Origin: an uncultured Porphyromonadaceae bacterium
Lineage (GTDB): Bacteria; Bacteroidota; Bacteroidia; Bacteroidales; Muribaculaceae
Length of the DNA: 32,637 nucleotides
NCBI GenBank assembly: GCA_947175295.1
Contig: CAMWMK010000035.1
Location: forward strand, 1-32,637
Reading direction: 5' to 3'
Shown here piece by piece: positions 18,035 through 26,389 of this stretch. The translations under genes and the position numbers were made by a program. The first letter of the stretch is position 1. Each line of letters opens with the position of its first letter. The notes under the pieces were generated by a model. It ran no database searches. It saw nothing but the letters and a program-made list of their open reading frames with translations, and was not told the DNA's origin.

Positions 18035-21000
18035 TCAGCGCACTACGTTTGCGAGAATCTTCATTCCGTCGATGTCAAGCTCCTTAGCCGGAGCCGGGAC
18101 TTCCGCTGCGAGCTCGATGGAATCCGCGAGCACCTGAGAGGCGATATAATCCTTATATTCCTCAAGGCAGGCCTTTACTTCAGGAGTGTCGGAAAGCATT
18201 ACTTTCACGCGGTCTGTGATCGCGAAGTCAGAGTCCTTGCGGATATTCTGTATGCGGTTGATCAGTTCGCGTGCAAGTCCTTCGTTGCGCAGAGCTTCGG
18301 TCACCGTCACGTCGAGGGCTACAGTGACGTTTCCTTCATTTGCAACGAGCCATCCCGGGACATCCTCGGGGATTATTTCGACATCGTCGAGTGTCACTAC
18401 CGGGCTCCCTGCGATATCTGCGAATGTGATCTGCCCTTCCCTCTCGATCAGGGCGATCTGCTCCGCGCTCATGGCTGAGATAGCCTTGCCGAGGTCCTTC
18501 ATCACCTTGCCATAGCGTGGTCCGAGTTTCTTGAAGTCGGCTTTTACCTTCTTCACGAGTCCTGACTCCTCATTGTCTACGATTTTGACTTCCTTTACAT
18601 TCACTTCTGCCGCTACAAGGGAAGCGATGGCTTCAAAATCAGCTTTCTGTGCGGCATCGATGGCCGGCATAAGGAGCTGGCTGAGTGGCTGACGAACCTT
18701 TATATTCACTTTTCGGCGAAGAGCGAGCACGAGCGAGGTGGCGATTTGCGCGAGGGCCATACGGCGTTCCAGTGCGGGATCTACGAGTGCCGGATCATTG
18801 GTCGGGAAGTCAGCGAGATGTACAGATGCGTATCCTTCGCCTTCGGCCGGGGCCCCCGTCAGGTCGCTATAGAGTCGGTCTGCATAGAAAGGTGCGAACG
18901 GAGCCATAAGGAGAGCTACCGTCTTAAGGCATGAATAAAGGGTCTGATAGGCGGCAAGCTTGTCGTCATCCATTTCGCCCGCCCAGAAACGCTTGCGGTT
19001 AAGGCGAACATACCAGTTGGAGAGGTTGTCGTTGACGAATGTCTCGATGGCTCGCGCAGCTTTGGTGGGTTCATAATCATCAAGGTCTTTCTCCACTTCA
19101 GCTACGAGCGAATTTAGAAGCGAGAGCACCCAGCGGTCGATTTCCGGACGTTCGGTAACGGGCACCTGGGGTTCGTCACCCGTGAATCCGTCTACGTTTG
19201 CATACTGTGCGAAGAACTTGTAGGTGTTGTAAAGAGTCGAGAAAAGCTTACGGCTCACTTCGGCCACACCGTCTTCGTCATACTTAAGGTTGTCCCAAGG
19301 CGACGAATTGGAGATCATATACCAACGAACGGGATCACTTCCGAACTTCTCGATATTGCCGAAGGGATCTATGGCGTTGCCGAGACGCTTGCTCATCTTA
19401 TTGCCGTTCTTGTCAAGCACGAGGCCGTTAGAGATTACAGCCTTGTAGCTTACAGAGTCAAACACCATACCTGCGATTGCATGCAGGGTGAAGAACCAGC
19501 CGCGTGTCTGGTCTACTCCCTCAGCGATGAAGTCTGCCGGATAGATCTCGTGGCTGTCAAGAGCCTCCTTGTTTTCAAATGGGTAGTGGCACTGTGCGTA
19601 AGGCATAGCGCCGGAGTCAAACCATACGTCGATGAGGTCGAGCTCGCGCTTCATGGGCTTGCCGCTTGCCGAAACGAGGGTGATGTCGTCTACGTATGGA
19701 CGGTGCGGATCAATCTTATCATAGTTTTCCTTGGAGTAGTCGCCCGGTTTGAATCCCTTTGTGGCAAACGGATTTTCCTTCATTACTCCTGCCTTGACTG
19801 CTTTTTCTATCTCATCGTAGAGCTCCTGATAGCTGCCGATGCAGATTTCCTCCTTGCCGTCTTCAGTGCGCCAGATAGGCAGCGGTGTCCCCCAGTAGCG
19901 GGAACGGCTGAGGTTCCAGTCCTGAACGTTTTCAAGCCATTTGCCGAAACGTCCTGTTCCTGTCGACTCCGGCTTCCACTTGATGGTTTTGTTGAGCTCT
20001 ATCAGACGTTCGCGGGCTTCCGGAGTACGGATAAACCAGCTGTCGAGCGGATAGTAGAGCACCGGTTTGTCCGTGCGCCAGCAATGGGGGTAGTTGTGTA
20101 CGTGCTTGGCGATGCTGAAGGCTTGGCCGGCCATTTTCATCTCCATGCAGAGCACTATATTGAGGTCTTCCGCTTTTGAAGCTGCGGCCTCGTCATATTT
20201 TCCGCCTTCATTGAATTTCGGATCATAGGCGTTCTTCACGTAGTCGCCGGCGTGTTTGCTGTAGAGGTCTACGTCTACGCATTTCTCTATGAATTCAGGA
20301 GCGAGTTCGTCGAGCGTAAAGTATTTACCGGTAAGGTCTACCATCGGACGTGTCTCTCCTCTCTTATTCACCATGAAGAGAGCCGGAATACCGGCGGCTT
20401 TCGCCACTTTGGCATCGTCAGCGCCGAATGTGGGCGCGATGTGTACGATACCGGTACCGTCTTCCGTGGTCACATAGTCGCCCGGTATCACGCGGAATGC
20501 CTCGTCTGCGATTTCGACGAAACGGTCGGTGCCGACTTCATAGCATTTTTGGGGATGAGCGTCTGCATATTCCTTTACGAAATCCGCAGCAAATTCGCTG
20601 ACCTTCTCTGTGGGCTTCACCCACGGCATCAGCTGCGCATAACGCATACCCACGAGGTCGGTGCCTTTCCAGCGACCTACTATCTCATATGGAATTACTT
20701 TGTCGCCGTGCTTGTAGTCTGCAAGAGGGGTCTTTGCGCCTTCCGCTTTGAAGTAGGAAGGCACAAGCACTTCCGCCATCACTACGGTAATGGGAGTTCC
20801 GGTATAGGGATTGTATGTGCGGATAGCCACATAGTCGAATTTCGGTCCTACACAGAGTGCTGTATTGGAAGGTAGTGTCCATGGTGTGGTGGTCCATGCC
20901 ATGAAGTAAGGTTCACCCCAGCCTGTCATCTCCTCTTTCGGATCAAGAACCTTGAAGAGAGCTGTGGCGGTAGTGTCCTTCACGTCGCGGTAGCAACCCG

Positions 21001-21595
21001 GCTGGTTGAGCTCGTGGCTTGAGAGCCCTGTGCCGGCAGCAGGTGAATAAGGCTGGATTGTATAGCCCTTGTAAAGATATCCCTTGTCGTAGAGCTGGCG
21101 GAGCAGCCACCATACTGATTCGATGTAGGAGTTGTCGTAGGTGATGTAAGGATTGTCAAGATCTACCCAATAGCCCATCTTGTGCGTGAGGTCGGTCCAC
21201 TCCTTGGTATATTTCATCACCTCGCGGCGGCAAGCCGCATTGTATTCCTCTACTGAAATTTTCTTGCCGATGTCCTCCTTTGTGATGCCGAGGGTTTTCT
21301 CCACTCCGAGTTCCACTGGAAGGCCATGGGTGTCCCAACCGGCTTTGCGCTTCACATGGAAGCCTTTCATTGTCTTATAGCGGCAGAAGATGTCCTTTAT
21401 TGTGCGCGCCATTACATGGTGGATGCCGGGCATGCCGTTGGCCGACGGAGGTCCTTCGAAGAATACGAAAGTGGGGCAACCCTTGCGGACATCCATCGAT
21501 GTCTCGAAAAGATTATGGCGGTCCCAGAGCTCAAGTATCTCTTTGTTTACGTTTGAGAGGTTGAGCGGGGTCGAATATTCAGTGAATTTTTTCAT
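18035..21595 (-). CDS. ileS: Isoleucyl-tRNA synthetase
   Basis: Charges tRNA-Ile. The 1186 residues fit the long Bacteroidetes IleRS. The class I active site shows FFEGPPSANGMPGIHH (45-60), where GIHH replaces the usual HIGH sequence, and GNKMSKRLGNAID for the KMSKS loop. RKAGWDTHGLPVELGVEK (83-100) is the conserved segment after the Rossmann start; an editing domain and a long anticodon-binding C-terminal part follow. KMSKR and the overall length suggest the eukaryote-like IleRS2 clade, in which mupirocin resistance is common; this is an inference from family knowledge. Its leader is a short A/C-rich repeat. It lies 40 bases after ddl. Confidence 0.97.
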   Translation of the reverse strand: MKKFTEYSTPLNLSNVNKEILELWDRHNLFETSMDVRKGCPTFVFFEGPPSANGMPGIHHVMARTIKDIFCRYKTMKGFHVKRKAGWDTHGLPVELGVEKTLGITKEDIGKKISVEEYNAACRREVMKYTKEWTDLTHKMGYWVDLDNPYITYDNSYIESVWWLLRQLYDKGYLYKGYTIQPYSPAAGTGLSSHELNQPGCYRDVKDTTATALFKVLDPKEEMTGWGEPYFMAWTTTPWTLPSNTALCVGPKFDYVAIRTYNPYTGTPITVVMAEVLVPSYFKAEGAKTPLADYKHGDKVIPYEIVGRWKGTDLVGMRYAQLMPWVKPTEKVSEFAADFVKEYADAHPQKCYEVGTDRFVEIADEAFRVIPGDYVTTEDGTGIVHIAPTFGADDAKVAKAAGIPALFMVNKRGETRPMVDLTGKYFTLDELAPEFIEKCVDVDLYSKHAGDYVKNAYDPKFNEGGKYDEAAASKAEDLNIVLCMEMKMAGQAFSIAKHVHNYPHCWRTDKPVLYYPLDSWFIRTPEARERLIELNKTIKWKPESTGTGRFGKWLENVQDWNLSRSRYWGTPLPIWRTEDGKEEICIGSYQELYDEIEKAVKAGVMKENPFATKGFKPGDYSKENYDKIDPHRPYVDDITLVSASGKPMKRELDLIDVWFDSGAMPYAQCHYPFENKEALDSHEIYPADFIAEGVDQTRGWFFTLHAIAGMVFDSVSYKAVISNGLVLDKNGNKMSKRLGNAIDPFGNIEKFGSDPVRWYMISNSSPWDNLKYDEDGVAEVSRKLFSTLYNTYKFFAQYANVDGFTGDEPQVPVTERPEIDRWVLSLLNSLVAEVEKDLDDYEPTKAARAIETFVNDNLSNWYVRLNRKRFWAGEMDDDKLAAYQTLYSCLKTVALLMAPFAPFYADRLYSDLTGAPAEGEGYASVHLADFPTNDPALVDPALERRMALAQIATSLVLALRRKVNIKVRQPLSQLLMPAIDAAQKADFEAIASLVAAEVNVKEVKIVDNEESGLVKKVKADFKKLGPRYGKVMKDLGKAISAMSAEQIALIEREGQITFADIAGSPVVTLDDVEIIPEDVPGWLVANEGNVTVALDVTVTEALRNEGLARELINRIQNIRKDSDFAITDRVKVMLSDTPEVKACLEEYKDYIASQVLADSIELAAEVPAPAKELDIDGMKILANVVR

Positions 21596-21597
21596 CT

Positions 21598-21632
21598 TGC
21601 GTTATGCGTTGTGCGTATTACGTTTTGCGTTA
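21598..21632. repeat. Degenerate repeat in the ileS leader
   Basis: The 35 bases between ddl and ileS consist of repeats of a TGCGTT/TGCGTA unit (TTATGCGTTGTGCGTATTA is the core). It has the same skeleton as the TTATGCATTGTGCATTG repeat at 27644-27678, with CG where that has CA. It occupies the place where the ribosome binds upstream of ileS. Confidence 0.6.
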
Positions 21633-21635
21633 TCT

Positions 21636-22832
21636 TTAGAATTTTGCTCCTTTAGCTCCCTTTACTCCCCCTTTTCCTCCGCCTCCGAGGGCGAAGATGT
21701 TGCGGTCGTAGCTGAATGTCTTGCGTTCCACCTCCCGCTTGCGTTTAAGGGCGAGTTGCACGAGGCGGTCCATAAGGTCGGCAAACTTTATTCCTGTGGC
21801 CTCCCAGAGGTAGTACGAAAGGGATCCGGGGATGGTATTGATCTCATTTACGTATATTTGACCGTCCTTTTCATCTATCATTACATCGACTCTGCTGACG
21901 CCGTGGCAGGAAAGCACGCGGAAAGTTTCGCAGGCGAGATGCTGCACTCTTTCAGCTACCTCCTTCGGGAGATCGGCGGGAATGCGTTTCTCGCTTGCTG
22001 CCATCCCCTCGTTGCCTCCGCGATACTTTTCGTCATAACTTAGGAAGTCACCCTTGGATATGGGTTCCTCACATACGGAAGGCTGATAGTCATCGCAGTC
22101 GCCGAGCACCGAGCAGTTGATTTCCTTCATCTTCTCAAGCATATGCTCCACTATGATTCGCTGTGAGAAACGGCAGGCATTGTCGATCTTCTCAATGAGT
22201 TGCTGGCGGTCGGCTGCTTTGCCGATGCCTACGCTTGAGCCGAGGTTGGCGGGTTTGACGATTACGGGATATCCGATCTTTGATTCGATGCGGTCAATGA
22301 GCTCCTCGCGTTTGCGGCTCCATTCCTTATCCGTAAACCATACATAGTCCACGACAGGCACGCCACATTCGCGGAGTATCATCTTCATCGTTATCTTGTC
22401 CATGCCGTTGGCCGAGCTGAGGGTGTTGCATCCGGCGAAAGGTATGCCGATGGTCTCGAGAAGACCTTCAAAGACACCGTCTTCGCCGTTTGTGCCGTGA
22501 AGCACGGGGATGGCGACATGTAGCTCCGTCACTACCGGATCTTTCTTAGAGAATAGTCCGCCCTTGGTATTTACACGATAAAGATTGAAGTCTCCGTATT
22601 CCGGACGCATGAAGACCTCCTCGGCATTTGCCACGAGGGTGTTCATGTCGCGGTAGTTGCGGATGTTGAGCAGATTGTCGCCGGTATACCAACGACCCTG
22701 CTTGGATATATATATCGGTATGATATTGTATTTTTCCTGATTGAACGCACTGATGGCCTGCAGGGCAGAAATCACTGAAATCTCATGCTCCACACTTCTT
22801 CCACCGAAAAAAACTGCTACGTTAGTCTTCAT
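21636..22832 (-). CDS. ddl: D-alanine--D-alanine ligase
   Basis: ATP-grasp ligase that makes the D-Ala-D-Ala dipeptide for peptidoglycan. I chose the ATG at 22832 because the family begins there (MKTNVAVFFGGRSVEHE); an upstream in-frame ATG at 22874 would add 14 residues without family resemblance. In the 398-residue form the motifs are FGGRSVEHEISVISA near the start, HGTNGEDGVFEGLLE, NTLSSANGMDKITMK, PVIVKPANLGSSVGI and the metal-binding end YVNEINTIPGSLSYYLWEAT. The tail is unusual: about 15 residues of G, K and A (GGGGKGGVKGAKGAKF). A promoter lies upstream at 22913-22944; ileS, lspA and DUF4296 follow. Confidence 0.95.
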   Translation of the reverse strand: MKTNVAVFFGGRSVEHEISVISALQAISAFNQEKYNIIPIYISKQGRWYTGDNLLNIRNYRDMNTLVANAEEVFMRPEYGDFNLYRVNTKGGLFSKKDPVVTELHVAIPVLHGTNGEDGVFEGLLETIGIPFAGCNTLSSANGMDKITMKMILRECGVPVVDYVWFTDKEWSRKREELIDRIESKIGYPVIVKPANLGSSVGIGKAADRQQLIEKIDNACRFSQRIIVEHMLEKMKEINCSVLGDCDDYQPSVCEEPISKGDFLSYDEKYRGGNEGMAASEKRIPADLPKEVAERVQHLACETFRVLSCHGVSRVDVMIDEKDGQIYVNEINTIPGSLSYYLWEATGIKFADLMDRLVQLALKRKREVERKTFSYDRNIFALGGGGKGGVKGAKGAKF

Positions 22833-22912
22833 AATCAGCTGAATGGATTGTATATTCTGTTTGCTTACGGCCAATGCACCCTGATGTAGGATGGACTGCC
22901 CCTAACAACTTG

Positions 22913-22944
22913 CAAAATTAATAAAAATAGATGAGAATCGGAAA
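22913..22944 (-). promoter_or_regulatory. Promoter of the ddl-ileS-lspA operon
   Basis: On the minus strand TTTC (22941-22944), 20 bases, then TAATTTTG (22913-22920) fit the Bacteroidetes promoter with one change in the -33 box. Transcription would start near 22905, about 75 bases before the chosen ddl start. The rest of 22833-23074 shows no gene. Confidence 0.65.
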
Positions 22945-23074
22945 TTTTTTTCAGAATTTATTCTTACGGAAAAATAAGGAAACAAACCAATCGGGGGGTT
23001 AAGGCGTTTTATATGATGAAGCTGCTGAAGCGGTTTCACTAAGACAATCTTAATTATAAACCTATAAATAAATT

Positions 23075-23611
23075 ATGGAAGGCACAAAATTGAATGCAGA
23101 TAAGATCCTTGTGGCATATTTCATCCAGAAGGGTAAAGAGACATCAGGAAGTAAGAAAATCGCAGAGCAGGTAGTTGCGGCTCTCAAAGGCGACGGCAAG
23201 GATGCCACTGAATTCGCCATAACTCCGGTGGAGATATATCCTGAGGATAAGGCTACTTTCGAGACCGTGACGCGCGTTGAGAAGGAATCCCGTACCCGTC
23301 CGGCCATCGTGGATAAGGTAGGAAAAATGCAAGACTATAAATACGTCGTGCTTGTAGCACCAAATTGGTATGACGATGTTCCTATGGCGGTCTACACCTT
23401 CCTTGATGAATACGACTTCGGAGGCAAGCGGGTGGTTCCGGTCATAAACCATGACGGAACCGGACATGACAAAGTACGCGAATCTATCCGTCAGTTCCTC
23501 CCTCATACGTGGGTGACAGACGGTGTAGGCATAGCGGCTGCTTCTGATGATGCTGCGGCAGTGGCTGAAGCCATCAGTCAGCTCTTCATGCCCTCTACCT
23601 CGAAGTATTGA
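23075..23611 (+). CDS. Flavodoxin-like protein
   Basis: Probable FMN-binding flavodoxin-fold protein of 178 residues, cytoplasmic. DKILVAYFIQKG (9-20) is the first beta strand with the start of the phosphate loop, and VLVAPNWYDDVPMAVYTFLDEYDFGGKRVVPV (about 91-122) matches the second FMN loop and following strand of the Flavodoxin_4 group; the C-terminal part (TWVTDGVGIAAASDDAAAVAEAISQLF) is the last strand and helix. The phosphate loop is unusual: family members read T/S-x-T-G-N-T, while here it is QKGKETSGSKK with added residues. An electron carrier or NAD(P)H-quinone-type reductase is possible. It is a lone gene followed by a strong shared terminator. Confidence 0.75.
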   Translation: MEGTKLNADKILVAYFIQKGKETSGSKKIAEQVVAALKGDGKDATEFAITPVEIYPEDKATFETVTRVEKESRTRPAIVDKVGKMQDYKYVVLVAPNWYDDVPMAVYTFLDEYDFGGKRVVPVINHDGTGHDKVRESIRQFLPHTWVTDGVGIAAASDDAAAVAEAISQLFMPSTSKY

Positions 23612-23621
23612 ATCGTCCGAC

Positions 23622-23670
23622 AAAGAAGCCGGGCTATGGGTATTGTCGATACCCATAGCCCGGCTTCTTT
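23622..23670. terminator. Bidirectional terminator between convergent genes
   Basis: Perfect 22-base-pair stem (23622-23643 with 23649-23670) with a 5-base loop. Each arm starts with AAAG or ends with CTTT, so a short U run comes out on both strands. It lies between the flavodoxin-like gene (plus) and the pectate lyase gene (minus), and can end both. Confidence 0.85.
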
Positions 23671-23705
23671 AGTTTGATGGGATTCTCAGGTTTCTGATGT
23701 GTGAC

Positions 23706-25052
23706 TTATTCCGCATCAGCTCCTGTTATGCGTTTCGCTCTTTCTATGGCGTCAGGGTATTTCGAAAAGTCGGCGCCTCTGCTTTCCCGCCTGCAGTTGT
23801 TGACAGCTTCTATGGTTTCAGGCGCAAGCATTCCGTTGCTCATACGAGGTGCGTAGATTTGACTTAGCTCCGGTATGATTTCTGTATCCACGCACATGAC
23901 TTCTGCATCAGAAGGCGCATCCTTCATCCATACCGTATGTTTCCCTTTGGTTGAAAGGGAAAGGTTTTCAGTCAAGGTATGTCCGTAGCCATTTACGTCT
24001 ACATTGCTACCCTTTTCCGGACCTTTCCTGTTGACCGTTGAATAGTTTGAATTGCCGTTGTCGATTCCTGTGTTGGAGATGAAATCTATTCCGCCAAGAT
24101 GGTGGTTGGAATAAAGCCCGTTGGCTTTATTGCCTATGGCTACGTTATTGGAGATCACATGTCGCGGCGATTGTCCGTCATTAAGCGGGATGTTTCTTGG
24201 CTTCATGCCGAAACCACCCCCTTTCACTCCGTTTCCGTCGGCTCTGTTGTTCCCTTCGGCATCATAACCGTTTTCCATAGCCAGGCAATATGAAATCTCA
24301 ACGGGAGAATAGCAGTTGATGAGGTCAAAACCGTCATCGGTGTTACGCCAGGCACGGCAGCCGATGATGATGTTCCCGTCCATATCTCCCTTCACATGGC
24401 ATCCGAATCCGTCGTTGTTGCCACCTGACCCCTCTCCTGTCCGTGGACTTATATCCGACACTGGATCATAGTTGTTGTATGCGTCGCAGTTGATGATAAG
24501 GTTGTGGTGTGAGTCTCCATTGATATATACGCCTATCCCCATGCCGTCGTGGCAGGATATGTTTTCCAACGTGTTGTATGCGCCACCCTTGATTCTGAAG
24601 TTCTCGCTTTGAGTGTGGTCGGTACGGGTCACTTTCAGGCCGACGCATTCAAGATCCGAGATATGGATATATGACCCGGATATAAGGAATCCTGTGATCC
24701 TGTATCCATCCGGATTGGATTCATCGCGCAGAGTCACATCGCTGAAATCGAATACCGGACGATTGCCTGATTCATCCCCCATGCCTTTAATCACAATGGG
24801 ATTTCCCTTTTCGCCGGACATGCTTAGATCGTAGACAATTGCATATGGACCGGTGTCCGTTTTTCTTGCTATCTCTGAGGGTGAGACATGATAAAGACCG
24901 GGGTTGAGGAGCAATGTGTCGCCCGGTAAAAGTTCTGCGAGGGCTTGTGGAATGTCGCTGTCCGGAAAGACAGCAGTGGTTTTTGCGTCAGCAGACAGGA
25001 AATATCCTACTGCTGCTATGAAAATGTAAGATATCTTCATTTGTTTTTTCAT
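23706..25052 (-). CDS. Secreted pectate lyase-like protein, polysaccharide lyase family 9 type
   Basis: Right-handed beta-helix protein likely to cleave pectin or a related polyuronate by elimination. I place the start at 25052 because MKKQMKISYIFIAAVGYFLSADA is a good signal peptide; the frame is open 81 bases further but would overlap the upstream gene. In the 448-residue form D214 (NNDGFGCHVKGD), D239-D240 and D243 (WRNTDDGFDL) have the spacing of the calcium ligands D209, D233, D234 and D237 of Dickeya Pel9A, and K277 (DGNGVKGGG) lies near its catalytic lysine. Many N/G-rich repeats of about 22 residues form the helix coils. It is not a lipoprotein, so it is periplasmic or exported. No SusC/SusD genes lie nearby. 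Confidence 0.85.
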   Translation of the reverse strand: MKKQMKISYIFIAAVGYFLSADAKTTAVFPDSDIPQALAELLPGDTLLLNPGLYHVSPSEIARKTDTGPYAIVYDLSMSGEKGNPIVIKGMGDESGNRPVFDFSDVTLRDESNPDGYRITGFLISGSYIHISDLECVGLKVTRTDHTQSENFRIKGGAYNTLENISCHDGMGIGVYINGDSHHNLIINCDAYNNYDPVSDISPRTGEGSGGNNDGFGCHVKGDMDGNIIIGCRAWRNTDDGFDLINCYSPVEISYCLAMENGYDAEGNNRADGNGVKGGGFGMKPRNIPLNDGQSPRHVISNNVAIGNKANGLYSNHHLGGIDFISNTGIDNGNSNYSTVNRKGPEKGSNVDVNGYGHTLTENLSLSTKGKHTVWMKDAPSDAEVMCVDTEIIPELSQIYAPRMSNGMLAPETIEAVNNCRRESRGADFSKYPDAIERAKRITGADAE

Positions 25053-25095
25053 GAGTCGGTGATTTATTCTCAATTGTATGTATGCTGCCCGAAAG

Positions 25096-26268
25096 TCACC
25101 ATATCCAGGTTGCTTTCTTCCATATGTATTCAAGCGGACCGTGACGATGGATCCTGAACCACCATCGGCATACCGCCCACTGCACGAGGAAGATTGCGAT
25201 GCCTATCAGAAGGCTTCCTGTTATGCCCATCTGAAGGTGTAGCCCCCAGTTGTAGTAAATAGCGGAGCCGATTATGCCCTGCGTGACGTAGTTGGTCATG
25301 CTCATGCGTCCGTATGGTATCAGAAGCTTCAGTTTTGCCGAGAGCCTTTCGGTTCGGTAATAAGCGAAAAGTATGCCTGTCACCCACATCAGCATAAGGC
25401 AGAGGTTTGTCAGGGAGCCTACAAGAATCTTGAAGGGAGTGAGGAAATTTGGATTCTCCACATATTCAGGCATCATGTTGAGGATTCCTGTAAGAGGGAA
25501 ATAGGTCATGATGGCGGCGGCCAGCACGATACTCCATTTGCCGATGTATTGCTTTCCAAACCATCCGCTCCTTCCTATTAGCATGCCGAAGATGAAAAGT
25601 CCGGCAGTTTGCAGAAGCCTTCCATGCTCCCATGCCCATGCCAGGCTTGCAAGCTGTCCCTCCCAGAGGTTTACTTTTACAATGTCGAGGAAACTCCCTT
25701 CCGACTGAGCCGCGAATGTAGCAGCCCAATATGGACCTGAGTTGATCTTTACGATCTCATAGGCAGGATCCATGCAGGCCCGTATCATCTGATATACGCT
25801 TATTGGCTGAAGTATGAAGAGGGCTCCTATTATGATAAGCCATTTTGTAGAGAGGCGGCAGGTAAGCACGAGTATGAACCCCACCAGAGCGTAGAGCACC
25901 AATATCTCGCCGGTGAAAAAGATTGCGTCGATCTGTCCTATTATGAAAAGGCAAAGCAGACGCCAGCAGAATCGGAGTCGGAAATCATTGCCCCTCATCC
26001 GCTGGTTGTCGTCCTGGATGAAGAAACTGAATCCGAAGAGCAACGCGAATATTCCGTAAGCCTTGCTTCCGAAGGCGAAGAAAAGGCCGTTCCATATGGC
26101 TTTGTCTGTGAAGTTAAGCCATGCCGGTTGCGATGCTGTGTCTGGAAACGAATAGAAATTGAAATGCTCGATGGAATGCAGAAGGATGATTGCCATTACG
26201 GCGAATCCCCTCAGTACATCTGCCACTTCCACTCGCGCGTGGCGGCGCACGGTTTCATCTGTTTTCAT
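25096..26268 (-). CDS. DUF418 family membrane protein
   Basis: Polytopic inner-membrane protein of unknown function. The start at 26268 (MKTDETVRRHARVEVADVLRGFAVMAIILLH) fits the family, in which VLRGFAxxxI opens the first helix, and it follows the -7 box at 26304-26311; the frame is open further upstream but through the terminator of the preceding gene. The 390 residues have about ten hydrophobic segments and end with the DUF418 domain (YRTERLSAKLKLLIPYGRMSMTNYVTQGIIGSAIYY near 290-325), with S/T-N-Y typical of the group. DUF418 is related to acyltransferase-like membrane proteins, so transfer of acyl or similar groups is a guess. The pectate lyase gene starts 43 bases after its stop, so the two may be cotranscribed. 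Confidence 0.85.
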   Translation of the reverse strand: MKTDETVRRHARVEVADVLRGFAVMAIILLHSIEHFNFYSFPDTASQPAWLNFTDKAIWNGLFFAFGSKAYGIFALLFGFSFFIQDDNQRMRGNDFRLRFCWRLLCLFIIGQIDAIFFTGEILVLYALVGFILVLTCRLSTKWLIIIGALFILQPISVYQMIRACMDPAYEIVKINSGPYWAATFAAQSEGSFLDIVKVNLWEGQLASLAWAWEHGRLLQTAGLFIFGMLIGRSGWFGKQYIGKWSIVLAAAIMTYFPLTGILNMMPEYVENPNFLTPFKILVGSLTNLCLMLMWVTGILFAYYRTERLSAKLKLLIPYGRMSMTNYVTQGIIGSAIYYNWGLHLQMGITGSLLIGIAIFLVQWAVCRWWFRIHRHGPLEYIWKKATWIW

Positions 26269-26303
26269 AAGTAGTGTATTATGGTTAAAATGTTTATTTA
26301 ATG

Positions 26304-26311
26304 CAAAGTTA
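26304..26311 (-). promoter_or_regulatory. Probable -7 box of the DUF418 gene promoter
   Basis: TAACTTTG on the minus strand fits TAnnTTTG and lies 36 bases before the DUF418 start. It directly touches the terminator hairpin of the upstream gene, whose arm and loop occupy the place of a -33 box; no clear TTTG is present there. Confidence 0.5.
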
Positions 26312-26365
26312 GTAAAAATCCGGAAGATTATGGTCAGATAGACCGTAATCTTCCGGATTTTTACT
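26311..26365 (-). terminator. Long hairpin terminator after the Ca2+/Na+ exchanger gene
   Basis: The arms 26311-26335 and 26341-26365 pair over 25 positions with a 5-base loop and one imperfect pair (26331/26345). The lower stem is A/T-rich, so the U run on the minus strand is inside the stem (GGATTTTTACT). It begins 25 bases after the exchanger stop codon. Confidence 0.8.
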
Positions 26366-26389
26366 TCAGTCGGTAGGATAAATGTTTGA

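Noticed and set aside
19481..20875. Two long plus-strand frames (232 and 207 codons) opposite ileS
   Set aside because: They are antisense to the well conserved synthetase and show no motif, promoter or leader.
25053..25133. Longer N-terminus of the pectate lyase
   Set aside because: It would bury the signal peptide behind 27 residues and overlap the DUF418 gene.
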